From Nocardiopsis sp. CNR-923 (GTDB taxonomy: Bacteria > Actinomycetota > Actinomycetes > Streptosporangiales > Streptosporangiaceae): a stretch of 64,000 nucleotides of DNA. Each line of letters starts with the position of its first letter. Position 1 is the stretch's first letter. The stretch spans positions 1-64,000 of the forward strand of contig NZ_MKKC01000069.1 in the NCBI RefSeq assembly GCF_001942255.1. Direction: 5' to 3'. Below are positions 27,856 through 36,727 of the stretch, in pieces. Both the position numbers and the translations under genes were made by a program. The notes below the pieces were generated by a model, which saw only the letters and a list, made by a program, of their open reading frames with translations, was not told the origin of the DNA and searched no databases.

Positions 27856-30399
27856 ATGATGAATGATTCTGTCAGCTCGCCCACTTCCGGTGGACGCTCA
27901 CGGGGCCGGCCGTTGAACGCGGTCTGGGTGCAGGTTCCGCGCAGGAACACCGCCTTCACCGGACGCGAGGAGCTGCTGTCGGCGCTCCGGTCGCAGCTGG
28001 TGAAGGACCAGCGGCAGGTCATCACCGCGCTCAACGGCATGTCGGGGGTCGGTAAGACCGAACTGGCCAAGGAGTACCTCTACCGGTACGCCGAGGACTA
28101 CGACCTGATCTGCTGGTTCCCCGCGGGCCACAGCAACCAGCTGCGCGAGGCCTTCGCCTCGCTGGCGGCCCGGCTCGGGCTCGACAGCGTCGGCGCGGGC
28201 AGCGAGCACGTCATCCAGGACGTCCTGGAGGCGCTGCGGCGCGGTGTGCCGTTCGGGTGCTGGCTCCTGGTCTTCGACAACGCGCAGTCCCGGGAGGAAC
28301 TGGAGCAGTACCTTCCTGTCGGGGGCGAGGGACACGTGATCATCACGTCGAGGGACAGCAGTTGGACGCGCAGGGGAGGGGACACCTTCCTGTCCGTGCG
28401 CGAGTTCACCAGGGCCGAGAGCATCGAGCTGCTCAAACGTCGGGGCCCCACGTCCCTGACCGAGGACGAGGCCGACCGCCTCGCGGAGGAGCTCGGCGAC
28501 CTGCCGCTGGCCCTGAACCAGGCGGCGGTGTGGCTGCACGAGAGCGGCATGGACCCCGACGAGTACCTGCGGCAGTTCGCTGAGAAGTCCACCGAGATGA
28601 TCCAGCTGCTCTCCCCGGTCGACCCGGACTACCCGGTCCCGGTCGCCGCCGCGTGGAACGTCTCGCTCGACCGGCTCGCGACCACCAACCCGGCCGCGCT
28701 CCAGCTCCTCCAGTTGTGCTCGTTCCTCGCCACCGCGCCCATCCCGCGCTCGCTGTTCAAGTTCGCCCGACAGATCGACGCCCCGCCCGAACTCCGCGAG
28801 GCGCTGGCCGAGCCCGCGCGGCTGGGCATGGCCATCCGCGACATCGGGCGTAACAGCCTCGCGCACATCTCGCACCGCAACGACACCGTCTCGCTGCACC
28901 GCCTGGTCCAACGCGCGGTGCAGGCGCCCATGAGCGACGAGGAGCGCGAGGTGATGCGCCACTGCGCCCACCAGCTCCTCGGCCACAACGATCCCCAGGA
29001 CTCCACGATCGCCGCGCTTCCGCAGTACGCGCGGCTCGTGCCGCACGTGTGGGCCTGCGAGGCGTGGAACTGCGAGGACCCCTGGGTGCGCGCGCTGGTG
29101 ATCCAGATGGTGCGGATCGCCCTCAACGGCGGCGAGGCGGACGAGGCCGAGCGACTGGCGTCGGTGGCGTTCGCGTGGTGGCGGCGGACTCTGGGTGAGG
29201 AGCACCGCAACACCCTGGACATGGCGCTCCAGATCTCCAAGGCGATGCGGGACCAGGGCAAGCTGGAGTCGGCGCGGGAACTGTGCGGGTCGACCCTGCA
29301 CGCGCTGCGCCGGGTGCACGGGGAGCAGGCGCCCGAGGTCCTGGAGGCCGAGGCCGAGCACGTGCGCAACCTGCGCCTGGCGGGCCGGTTCAAGGACTCC
29401 CTCCTGGAGTCGGTCGACATCTACCACAAGCGGGTCCGGGCCTTTGGAGAGGACGACCCGCTCACCCTGTCGATGGCGCACAACGTGGGCTACAGCCTCC
29501 TGCTCAGCGGCGACCCGCAGGCGTCGGTCAACCGGTACCAGGACACCCTGGAGCGGAGGGAGGGTGTCCTGGGGCAGGACGATCCTCGGGTCGTCGCCAC
29601 GGTCAACGGCCTGGCCGAGGCGACGATGGAGCTGGGCCGCTACCGCGAGGCGGAGCGGATCCAGACCGACGTGGTGCGCCGCTGCGTGCAGGTGCAGGGA
29701 GAGGACGGCGTCGGGACGCTGTCCAACGAGGCGATGCTCGCGGTGACGCGAAGGCGGATCGGCGACCACAACGGCGCGTTCGCCCTGTCCGAGCGCGCCT
29801 GGCAGCGGTTCCTGGCCAAGCAGGGCGTCGACAGCAGCGACACCCTGTACGCGGCGCTGGTCCACGCGCTCTCCCTGAGTGCGGTGAACCGGAACGACGA
29901 GGCGCTGGAGCTGGCCGAGGTGTCCGGTGAGCGGTACGTGAAGCTCCTGGGCGAGGAGCACCCCCACGTCGTGGCGGCCTCGGTCAACCGGGGGATCATC
30001 CTGCGGCGGTTGGGAAGGGCACTGGAGGCCAAGGACCTGGACGAGCGGGCGCTCACCCTGCTCCAGGAACGGCTGGGCAGCCACCACCCCAGCACCCTGG
30101 CCTGCCGGGTCAACCTGGCCAATGACCACTTCCTCACGGGGGACGTCGACCGGGCCCGGGAGCTCGACGAGGTGACGACGCAGGCCTGCCGGACCGAACT
30201 GGGTGACCGCCACCCGTTGACGCTCGTGGCCCGGCGAAACCTGTTGGTGGACCTGAACACGCAGGGCGAGGACGTGTCAGTGGAGTTCGAGGCGGTGGAG
30301 ACGGCCTACCGGGACGTCATGGGACCTGAGCACCCGGCCACGTTGAGCATCCGCCAGACGGTCCGCGGGGACGCCGACATCTTCCTCACACAGATGTGA
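27856..30399 (+). CDS. NB-ARC/STAND NTPase with TPR repeats (FxSxx-COOH system TPR type)
   Basis: An 847-residue STAND protein. After WVQVPRRNTAFTGREELL, the entry of the NB-ARC domain, comes Walker A GMSGVGKT (61-68), Walker B CWLLVFDNA, GxP-like GDLPLALNQAA and a winged-helix region. From about residue 430 the protein is a tetratricopeptide array with recurring LGxxHPxTL units (EEHRNTLDMALQ, EDDPLTLSMA, EEHPHVVAAS, SHHPSTLACR). Such proteins are signal-sensing switches. The family is annotated with the FxSxx-COOH peptide system, but no FxSxx peptide or radical SAM gene is in this window. The ATG at 27856 follows GGGGA; 27859 is equally possible. Confidence 0.85.
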   Translation: MMNDSVSSPTSGGRSRGRPLNAVWVQVPRRNTAFTGREELLSALRSQLVKDQRQVITALNGMSGVGKTELAKEYLYRYAEDYDLICWFPAGHSNQLREAFASLAARLGLDSVGAGSEHVIQDVLEALRRGVPFGCWLLVFDNAQSREELEQYLPVGGEGHVIITSRDSSWTRRGGDTFLSVREFTRAESIELLKRRGPTSLTEDEADRLAEELGDLPLALNQAAVWLHESGMDPDEYLRQFAEKSTEMIQLLSPVDPDYPVPVAAAWNVSLDRLATTNPAALQLLQLCSFLATAPIPRSLFKFARQIDAPPELREALAEPARLGMAIRDIGRNSLAHISHRNDTVSLHRLVQRAVQAPMSDEEREVMRHCAHQLLGHNDPQDSTIAALPQYARLVPHVWACEAWNCEDPWVRALVIQMVRIALNGGEADEAERLASVAFAWWRRTLGEEHRNTLDMALQISKAMRDQGKLESARELCGSTLHALRRVHGEQAPEVLEAEAEHVRNLRLAGRFKDSLLESVDIYHKRVRAFGEDDPLTLSMAHNVGYSLLLSGDPQASVNRYQDTLERREGVLGQDDPRVVATVNGLAEATMELGRYREAERIQTDVVRRCVQVQGEDGVGTLSNEAMLAVTRRRIGDHNGAFALSERAWQRFLAKQGVDSSDTLYAALVHALSLSAVNRNDEALELAEVSGERYVKLLGEEHPHVVAASVNRGIILRRLGRALEAKDLDERALTLLQERLGSHHPSTLACRVNLANDHFLTGDVDRARELDEVTTQACRTELGDRHPLTLVARRNLLVDLNTQGEDVSVEFEAVETAYRDVMGPEHPATLSIRQTVRGDADIFLTQM

Positions 30400-30402
30400 G
30401 TC

Positions 30403-30427
30403 GGCGGTGCGGGCCACCCGCACCGCC
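30403..30427. terminator. bidirectional terminator between the TPR gene and DUF397 gene
   Basis: GGCGGTGCGGG (30403-30413) pairs with CCCGCACCGCC (30417-30427) around loop CCA, exactly between two convergent genes. Confidence 0.8.
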
Positions 30428-30429
30428 GT

Positions 30430-30648
30430 TCATCCGGAGTGGGCGAGCCGGACCAGTGCCGCCCACTCCCAGCGGGGGAAGGCCAGCATGGCGCCCACCC
30501 GGTGAGCGGAGTCCCGTACGCCGATCCGGTTCCGCTCGTGCCACGCCACCTCGACGCACTGGCTCTCACTCTTGCCCCCGCTGTGGCTGGAGACGCGCCA
30601 GGTGCCCGGTTCGCGTCCGAGCCCTCTCACGTGTCCCTCCGACGGCAC
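30430..30648 (-). CDS. DUF397 protein, orphan
   Basis: A 72-residue protein with the DUF397 pattern: WRVSSHSGGKSESQCVEVAW, then IGVRDSAHRVGAMLAFPRWEWAAL. DUF397 proteins usually follow an XRE/DUF5753 regulator and are thought to be its small partner, in a toxin-antitoxin-like or developmental-control pair. Here no such partner adjoins. The exact start is uncertain; a shorter form beginning near the WRVSS motif is possible. Confidence 0.72.
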   Translation of the reverse strand: MPSEGHVRGLGREPGTWRVSSHSGGKSESQCVEVAWHERNRIGVRDSAHRVGAMLAFPRWEWAALVRLAHSG

Positions 30649-30843
30649 CTACCCTGGACTTTTCTATACACGAGACGGCCTCGATTCTCCCAGTTCCCTC
30701 ATCGGTCGCTCCTGTTTCCCGCGCAGCACGGAAAGATCGTTCGTTCGGTGATGTTTTCTGATAACGTTCGGGCTCACTTGTACATGCCCACTCCGCTGCC
30801 GATCATGTGGTCGCGGTGACCGCTCCCCCGGGAGGTGCATTAA

Positions 30844-31179
30844 GTGTCACGGCTCGTGCGTTTCAGCGTGGACGAAGGTGACTCCGTCGTCGTCGAGGTC
30901 GACGACGGGCGGGACGACAGCGTGCTGGTCGCGGGCGGTCGGGGGATCGAGGACGCCACGGAGACCTTCACCGAGAAACTCTCCGCCGTGCGCAAAGCGG
31001 TTTCGGCCACGCTCGACGAACTGGGAAACTCGTTGAAGCCGGACGTCATCAAAGTGACCTTCGGCGTGAAACTCACCGCGGAGGCGGGAGCGGTCATCGC
31101 CAAGTCGTCCGTGGAGGGAAATCTACATGTCCAGATGCAGTGGGGCTATGAACATCCCGAGGACGGGCAGCAGGATTAG
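30844..31179 (+). CDS. Trypco1-domain protein (CU044_2847 family)
   Basis: A 111-residue protein: MSRLVRFSVDEGDSVVVEVD at the start, then ETFTEKLSAVRKAVSATLDE and DVIKVTFGVKLTAEAGAVIA, ending in HVQMQWG. This is the trypsin-co-occurring domain found beside conflict-system proteases. GTG 30844 has GGGAGG nine bases upstream. It closes the island opened by the protease at 22028 and may modulate or be recognised by that protease; this is inference from co-occurrence. Confidence 0.82.
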   Translation: MSRLVRFSVDEGDSVVVEVDDGRDDSVLVAGGRGIEDATETFTEKLSAVRKAVSATLDELGNSLKPDVIKVTFGVKLTAEAGAVIAKSSVEGNLHVQMQWGYEHPEDGQQD

Positions 31180-31195
31180 GCGTTGGCGCCGCGAC

Positions 31196-31389
31196 TCAGC
31201 GGTGGCCGACCACGTTGACCACGCGGCCGTTCGGGTCGCGGACGAAGAACCGACGCACACCTCACTCCTCGTCCTGGAGGGGGTGCACGATCTCCGCGCC
31301 GCTCTGGGCGACGGCGGCGTGGACCGCGTCCACGTCGTCCACCTCGATGCTCATGTCCGGTGCGACGGAAGCGGATTGATCGTGGCCTT
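31196..31389 (-). pseudogene. VOC/glyoxalase-family remnant with in-frame stop
   Basis: The minus strand reads SVAPDMSIEVDDVDAVHAAV, then AQSGAEIVHPLQDEE-stop-GVRRFFVRDPNGRVVNVVGH. This is the C-terminal half of a vicinal-oxygen-chelate protein in which a conserved Trp codon (TGG) appears as TGA at about 31263-31265. The N-terminal half is absent, replaced by the terminator of the next gene. Both defects mark a dead gene. Confidence 0.75.
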
Positions 31390-31396
31390 CCCCGGC

Positions 31397-31419
31397 GGCG
31401 GCGGGACACACCCGCCGCC
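31397..31419 (-). terminator. hairpin after the 31433-31831 gene
   Basis: GGCGGCGGG (31397-31405) pairs with CCCGCCGCC (31411-31419) over ACACA, 14 bp beyond the stop of the minus-strand gene. Confidence 0.65.
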
Positions 31420-31432
31420 GCATTCGGACGCG

Positions 31433-31831
31433 CTATGCCGCTCGGGTCGTCAGCGAGGCCTCGACATCGACGCAGTAGTTCAGCTCGACGCGCTTCCCGT
31501 CGGGGGTGCCGACCGCCGCGAAGAGCGCCTCAAGTCCGATCGGCAGTTCCGTGTTCCACTCATCGTCGTCGTCCCAACCGATGTCGAGAGCGGTCAGGAT
31601 GAGACCGGGACCCGAGTAGGAGAGCGCCAGTGACACATCGCCGAGCGAGGTGATGTCCAACGCGACCTCGCCCGCCGTGTTGACGCGGCTGCTGCTGACC
31701 CCGAGCACCAGGACAGGCCCGTCGTCACGTCGCAGTCGTACCTCCAAGTCCTTGCCACCGCCCACGAACACCAGTTCCTTCAGGGCCAAACCGTCGTCGG
31801 GAATGGCCAGGGACCACGTGCTCTTCGTCAT
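31433..31831 (-). CDS. conserved hypothetical protein
   Basis: A 132-residue acidic protein, MTKSTWSLAIPDDGLALKEL at the start, with a beta-rich middle (GKDLEVRLRRDDGPVLVLG, VALDITSLGDVSLALSYSG) and WDDDDEWNTELPIGLEALFA. ATG 31831 is preceded by GGAGG with 5-nt spacing, so expression is credible. I do not recognise the family; the size and acidity would suit a small regulator or immunity-type protein, but nothing in the sequence proves it. Confidence 0.65.
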   Translation of the reverse strand: MTKSTWSLAIPDDGLALKELVFVGGGKDLEVRLRRDDGPVLVLGVSSSRVNTAGEVALDITSLGDVSLALSYSGPGLILTALDIGWDDDDEWNTELPIGLEALFAAVGTPDGKRVELNYCVDVEASLTTRAA

Positions 31832-31947
31832 CAGACCTCCAGAGAGCGGGTGTCGGATACGCGCCTCCAGTGCGACGCCTCGACCTCTGGTATACGAGTC
31901 GCTACTGACAGTTCTCGCTTCGTGGTGTGCGGGCATGGGAAAGGCCC

Positions 31948-31971
31948 CCGTCCGGCAGGGGTGCCGGACGG
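31948..31971 (-). terminator. hairpin downstream of the Rpn-like remnant
   Basis: CCGTCCGGCA (31948-31957) pairs perfectly with TGCCGGACGG (31962-31971) around GGGG. Confidence 0.65.
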
Positions 31972-32009
31972 AGGCCGGTCGCCGCGATGGGCTCCCGCGT
32001 TGGGAGCGG

Positions 32010-32388
32010 TCAGTCGAAGAGGTCTTCGGCGCGGTCCACCGTGGCGGAGCGGCGGATCCACGCGTGCAGAGTGTCCAGGTCGGTGCAGGACTCGATCCGC
32101 TGGCGGACCTCATCGGTGACAGCTCGAACCCGGGGTGCCCGATGCTGATCGGCTGCGCGCACCATTTCGCCAGCGAATCGGTGGGGCACAGGACCACCAG
32201 CACCGCAGGGCACTGCAAACGGGTGTGGAGGTTGACCAGGTAGGCGGGCCAGCTGAACCGCTTCGTCTTCTCGTGGTCGTTCTGGCGCTCGACCACGACC
32301 GCCAGGACGTGGCGGGGTCCGTCGCGCAGCAGCACGGCCCCGTCGCTGTTGAGCTCCTTGGGTGAGAATTCCTCACATCGCGGTCGCG
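32010..32388 (-). pseudogene. Rpn/PD-(D/E)XK-nuclease-like gene with the middle deleted
   Basis: The N-terminal part reads KELNSDGAVLLRDGPRHVLA, VVVERQNDHEKTKRFSWPAY and CPAVLVVLCPTDSLAKWCAQ, ISIGHPGFEL; the C-terminal part reads VTDEVRQRIESCTDLDTLHA then WIRRSATVDRAEDLFD. Both ends belong to a protein type very common in Streptomyces, normally about 280-300 residues. The two parts lie in different frames and meet at about 32118-32125, so roughly 120 middle residues and the extreme N-terminus are gone. A non-functional remnant. Confidence 0.72.
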
Positions 32389-32391
32389 CTG

Positions 32392-33935
<1,544 letters not shown>

Positions 33936-33950
33936 CTATACATTAAGAGT

Positions 33951-33987
33951 GGCAGGGAGCGAATTTATCTCCTTGCCTTTGTTTTTT
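33951..33987 (+). terminator. orphan intrinsic terminator on the plus strand
   Basis: GGCAGGGAG (33951-33959) pairs with CTCCTTGCC (33969-33977, one G-T pair) and is followed by TTTGTTTTTT (33978-33987), a textbook factor-independent terminator. No plus-strand gene lies upstream; a TATACA box sits only 15 bp before the stem. Confidence 0.6.
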
Positions 33988-34101
33988 CCGCCCGGAAGTG
34001 ACGTGACGCACTCGTGCCGTACCACCGCCGCGTGTCAGCGGACGCCGGGAACGGGCAGGGGCGACGCTCCCGCCGGAACGCGCCGCTCGGGGTGTCCGTT
34101 G

Positions 34102-34287
34102 CTAGCCGTGCTGTCTGAGGGTGTCGATCAGGGCCGTCCACTCCCCGCCGGGGAAGCGGAGGGAGCCGAGGCCACGGTTCTGGGTGTCGCGCATGGCGAT
34201 GGTCGAGGCCGCCAGGACGCCACGGGCCTCCACGCAGTCGCCGCCCTGGTGGTTGCTGTAGCTGGACTTGGTCCAGAGCTCACTCAT
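34102..34287 (-). CDS. DUF397 protein paired with the XRE regulator
   Basis: A 61-residue DUF397 protein: LWTKSSYSNHQGGDCVEARG, TIAMRDTQNRGLGSLRFPGG and EWTALIDTLR. ATG 34287 shares one base with the stop of the XRE/DUF5753 gene, so the two are translationally coupled. These small proteins are presumed partners or targets of that regulator. Confidence 0.88.
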   Translation of the reverse strand: MSELWTKSSYSNHQGGDCVEARGVLAASTIAMRDTQNRGLGSLRFPGGEWTALIDTLRQHG

Positions 34288-35093
34288 CACGGGAGTTCTC
34301 CTCGAATCTCTGCCATCCGTGCCCGGGAGTCGGGGACAGTGAGCGCGGTGCCCTGGAGTTCGCCGAACACTCGCTTGTAGCTCTCAACAAGCCGGGGCTC
34401 CTTGATGGTCAGGCCTGCTTGGTGCCCCTCAATGTAGGCGAGTTCGTCACCGTCGGAAACGGTCATCAGCTTAAAGGACCCTTCCAGGCCGGGATGTCCC
34501 TCCGTCATCATCGGCACCACCTGGATGGTGATGCGCGGTCGGTAGGAGAGCGTGATCAATCGGTTGATCTGGGCACGCATCACTCCGGGGTCGCTGAACG
34601 TGCGCATGAGGGTGCTTTCGTCCAGAATGGCGGTGAAGACCGGAGGATGCGGGCGGTCCAGGATTTCCTGTCGCCGCATGCGGGTCCGCACCAACGAGTC
34701 AACCTGTTCGGGAGTGGTGTGCGGCGAGCCAAGCTGCGTGATAGCGCGGGCGTAGCACTCCGTCTGGACGAGGCCCGGGACGAGACCCAAGCCATACTGG
34801 CGAATCTCTGGCGAGTCTTGCTCCCTGTCGGCGGTCTCCTTGAAGTAGTCGATCATCCCGTTCGGGGAGAAGTACGCATCCCAGGAGTTGACCAGGACCC
34901 CACGAGCGATAAGCGCGGCGTCCAGGCGCGTTACATAGTCACGGGTCGTCCCTTTCGCTCCGGTCTCCAGTTCGCTCACCGCGCTCTGCGACACCGCCGC
35001 AGCTCTGGCCAGCTCCTGCTGCGTCATCCCGGCTCGGTTGCGGTACTTGCGCAGTAGAGCGCCGAATCGGAGCTTCGCGGGGTCGGTCTTCAT
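34287..35093 (-). CDS. XRE-family regulator with DUF5753 domain
   Basis: A 268-residue protein. The N-terminal helix-turn-helix reads FGALLRKYRNRAGMTQQELA then AAVSQSAVSELETGAKGT; the C-terminal DUF5753 domain includes YGLGLVPGLVQTECYARAI and ITIQVVPMMTEGHPGLEGSF. This is the common actinobacterial Scr1-type regulator of the DUF397 system. ATG 35093 has GAGG upstream and starts eight residues before the HTH; the much longer open frame beyond it covers the divergent genes and is not coding. Confidence 0.9.
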   Translation of the reverse strand: MKTDPAKLRFGALLRKYRNRAGMTQQELARAAAVSQSAVSELETGAKGTTRDYVTRLDAALIARGVLVNSWDAYFSPNGMIDYFKETADREQDSPEIRQYGLGLVPGLVQTECYARAITQLGSPHTTPEQVDSLVRTRMRRQEILDRPHPPVFTAILDESTLMRTFSDPGVMRAQINRLITLSYRPRITIQVVPMMTEGHPGLEGSFKLMTVSDGDELAYIEGHQAGLTIKEPRLVESYKRVFGELQGTALTVPDSRARMAEIRGELP

Positions 35094-35288
35094 CGCTGCC
35101 TCACCGCTGGTATCGCAGGGAAATCGAATCCCATCGCGAGCCATCCGAATGAGATCGACTTGTTCGATAACCCTAGACCCATGGTCTGAAGTGTTGGCAG
35201 GCTTCCTGAAAACAACGGTTTGACCTGCACGAACGGAATCCCTCGTGCATTCACGCATACCCCCGAAATCGGGACGCAAGGAAGCACG

Positions 35289-35618
35289 GTGAACACGGTG
35301 GCCTGGCACGTGAGCGATGACCACGCGCAGTATCGCGCCGCCGAGCGGCTGCACGAGCGGCACCGCCGCCTGTGGTGGGTGATGTGGGCTCCCGCGGCGC
35401 GCCGGTACTTCGCCTTCTACCAGGGCGACGCCGACGTCGAACCGATCCGCGCCGCCTCGCCGGAGGAGCTGGAACGCGGGATCCGTCGCGCCCAGGCGAC
35501 GATCTCCCGCACGCATCCCGCGTCCTACTGGCGCTGCCCGGTCGCCGGATGCGCGTGGACCTCGGTCAACGCCGTGTTCCACAGCCCGTGCCCCCGGCCT
35601 CCCGCGGCCCGGCACTGA
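35289..35618 (+). CDS. hypothetical protein with CxxxxC motif
   Basis: A 109-residue protein starting at GTG 35289 after AAGGAAG. It contains ERLHERHRRLWWVMWAPAAR, RYFAFYQGDADVEPIRAAS and a C-terminal pair of Cys residues in WRCPVAGCAWTSV, which may bind zinc. Such small proteins are often found divergent from XRE/DUF5753 regulators in this group; no function is known. Confidence 0.65.
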   Translation: MNTVAWHVSDDHAQYRAAERLHERHRRLWWVMWAPAARRYFAFYQGDADVEPIRAASPEELERGIRRAQATISRTHPASYWRCPVAGCAWTSVNAVFHSPCPRPPAARH

Positions 35619-35682
35619 CCCCCCGAACCAGACGTGCGCCTTTGCTCGGAGCGCACCCGGCCACAGACCCAGGAAGCCGACC

Positions 35683-35982
35683 ATGACCCCGCAGCCACAG
35701 GCCGACCGTTCACCCCTGCCCCGCCGCCACCGCACGCGGACCGACCTGACGCCTGCGGCCCGAACGCGGCTCGCCGACCACGACGGGGACCCCCGACCCG
35801 ACGAGGACCGCACCCGCGACCTGGCCCGGGCGGTGCGGGTGTTGATCGACCGCCGCCCGGAGGTCGCCCGGACTTCGGGGGAACCCTTCCCGATCTCCGG
35901 TGCCGTGGCGTCCCTGGCGCAGGTGCACCGCCTCGCCCTGAGCATCGGCGCGACGCGGGAGCCGCCGACATCCGCCGCCTGA
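35683..35982 (+). CDS. hypothetical protein
   Basis: A 99-residue protein with an Arg/Asp/Pro-rich N-terminus and a helical C-terminal half (TRDLARAVRVLIDRRPEVAR, AVASLAQVHRLALSIG). GGAAG precedes ATG 35683. Its position 64 bp after the preceding small gene suggests one transcript. Unrecognised family. Confidence 0.5.
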   Translation: MTPQPQADRSPLPRRHRTRTDLTPAARTRLADHDGDPRPDEDRTRDLARAVRVLIDRRPEVARTSGEPFPISGAVASLAQVHRLALSIGATREPPTSAA

Positions 35983-36054
35983 TCGACTCCCTCAGGGCCC
36001 TGCCCGGCCTGCTCGGACACGACGGGGACGCCGCCAGCGCCTAACATCCAGGAC

Positions 36055-36723
36055 ATGCGCATACTCGTGGTCGAGGACGACGACCGGGTCGCGCGCGGAC
36101 TGGTCACCGCGCTGCGATCGGCCTCCTTCGACGTCCACCGGGTCGCCACGGCCGAACGCGCCCTGTCGGCCCCGCCCGCCGACGTCGTCCTGCTCGACCT
36201 CGGCCTCCCCGACGCCGATGGCATCGACCTCCTGCGCCGCCTGAGGGAGCGGCCCCAGACGGCGATCATCGCCGTGACCGCGCGGGGAGAGGAGCGCGAA
36301 CGGGTACGCGGCCTGCGGGCGGGCGCGGACGACTACGTGGTCAAGCCCTTCGGCGTCGCCGAACTCCTCGCCCGCATCGACGCCGTCCTGCGCCGCACCC
36401 GGGTCGCGCGCGCCGAGGCGACGGACGCCGCACCGACCGTCGACGTCGGCGCGCTCACCCTGGACCCGGGCACCCGCGAGGCCCGCATGGGCGAACGCGA
36501 CCTGCACCTGACGCGCAAGGAGTTCGACCTTCTCACCCTGTTGGCGTCGCGCTCGTCGTCGGTGGTCGCCCGCGACCAGATCCTCGACCAGGTCTGGGGC
36601 GCGTCCTGGGAGGCGTCGTCGCGCACACTGGACACCCACATCGCCTCGCTGCGCGCCAAACTCGGCTCGGCGGTGCGCATCCGCACGGTACGGGGCGTCG
36701 GCTACCTGCTCGACGAGGCGTGA
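36055..36723 (+). CDS. OmpR/PhoB-family response regulator
   Basis: A 222-residue two-component regulator. The receiver has the acidic pair at 8-9, phosphoacceptor Asp48 in LLDLGLPDADG and Lys97 in VVKPFG. The winged-helix output domain includes LTRKEFDLLTLLASRSSSVV and SRTLDTHIASLRAKLG. The histidine kinase starts 4 bp downstream. Next to them are a TAXI binding lipoprotein and an SLC13 permease, the likely regulon. Confidence 0.94.
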   Translation: MRILVVEDDDRVARGLVTALRSASFDVHRVATAERALSAPPADVVLLDLGLPDADGIDLLRRLRERPQTAIIAVTARGEERERVRGLRAGADDYVVKPFGVAELLARIDAVLRRTRVARAEATDAAPTVDVGALTLDPGTREARMGERDLHLTRKEFDLLTLLASRSSSVVARDQILDQVWGASWEASSRTLDTHIASLRAKLGSAVRIRTVRGVGYLLDEA

Positions 36724-36727
36724 CACC

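Noticed and set aside
30844..31179. Trypco1 gene as part of the DUF397 unit
   Set aside because: It is on the opposite strand with its own GGGAGG site and about 195 bp of promoter region; association with the protease island is the better explanation.
34287..36269. 660-residue form of the XRE/DUF5753 regulator
   Set aside because: The extension runs antisense through two small genes and the start of the response regulator, with no conserved sequence; ATG 35093 has a ribosome binding site.
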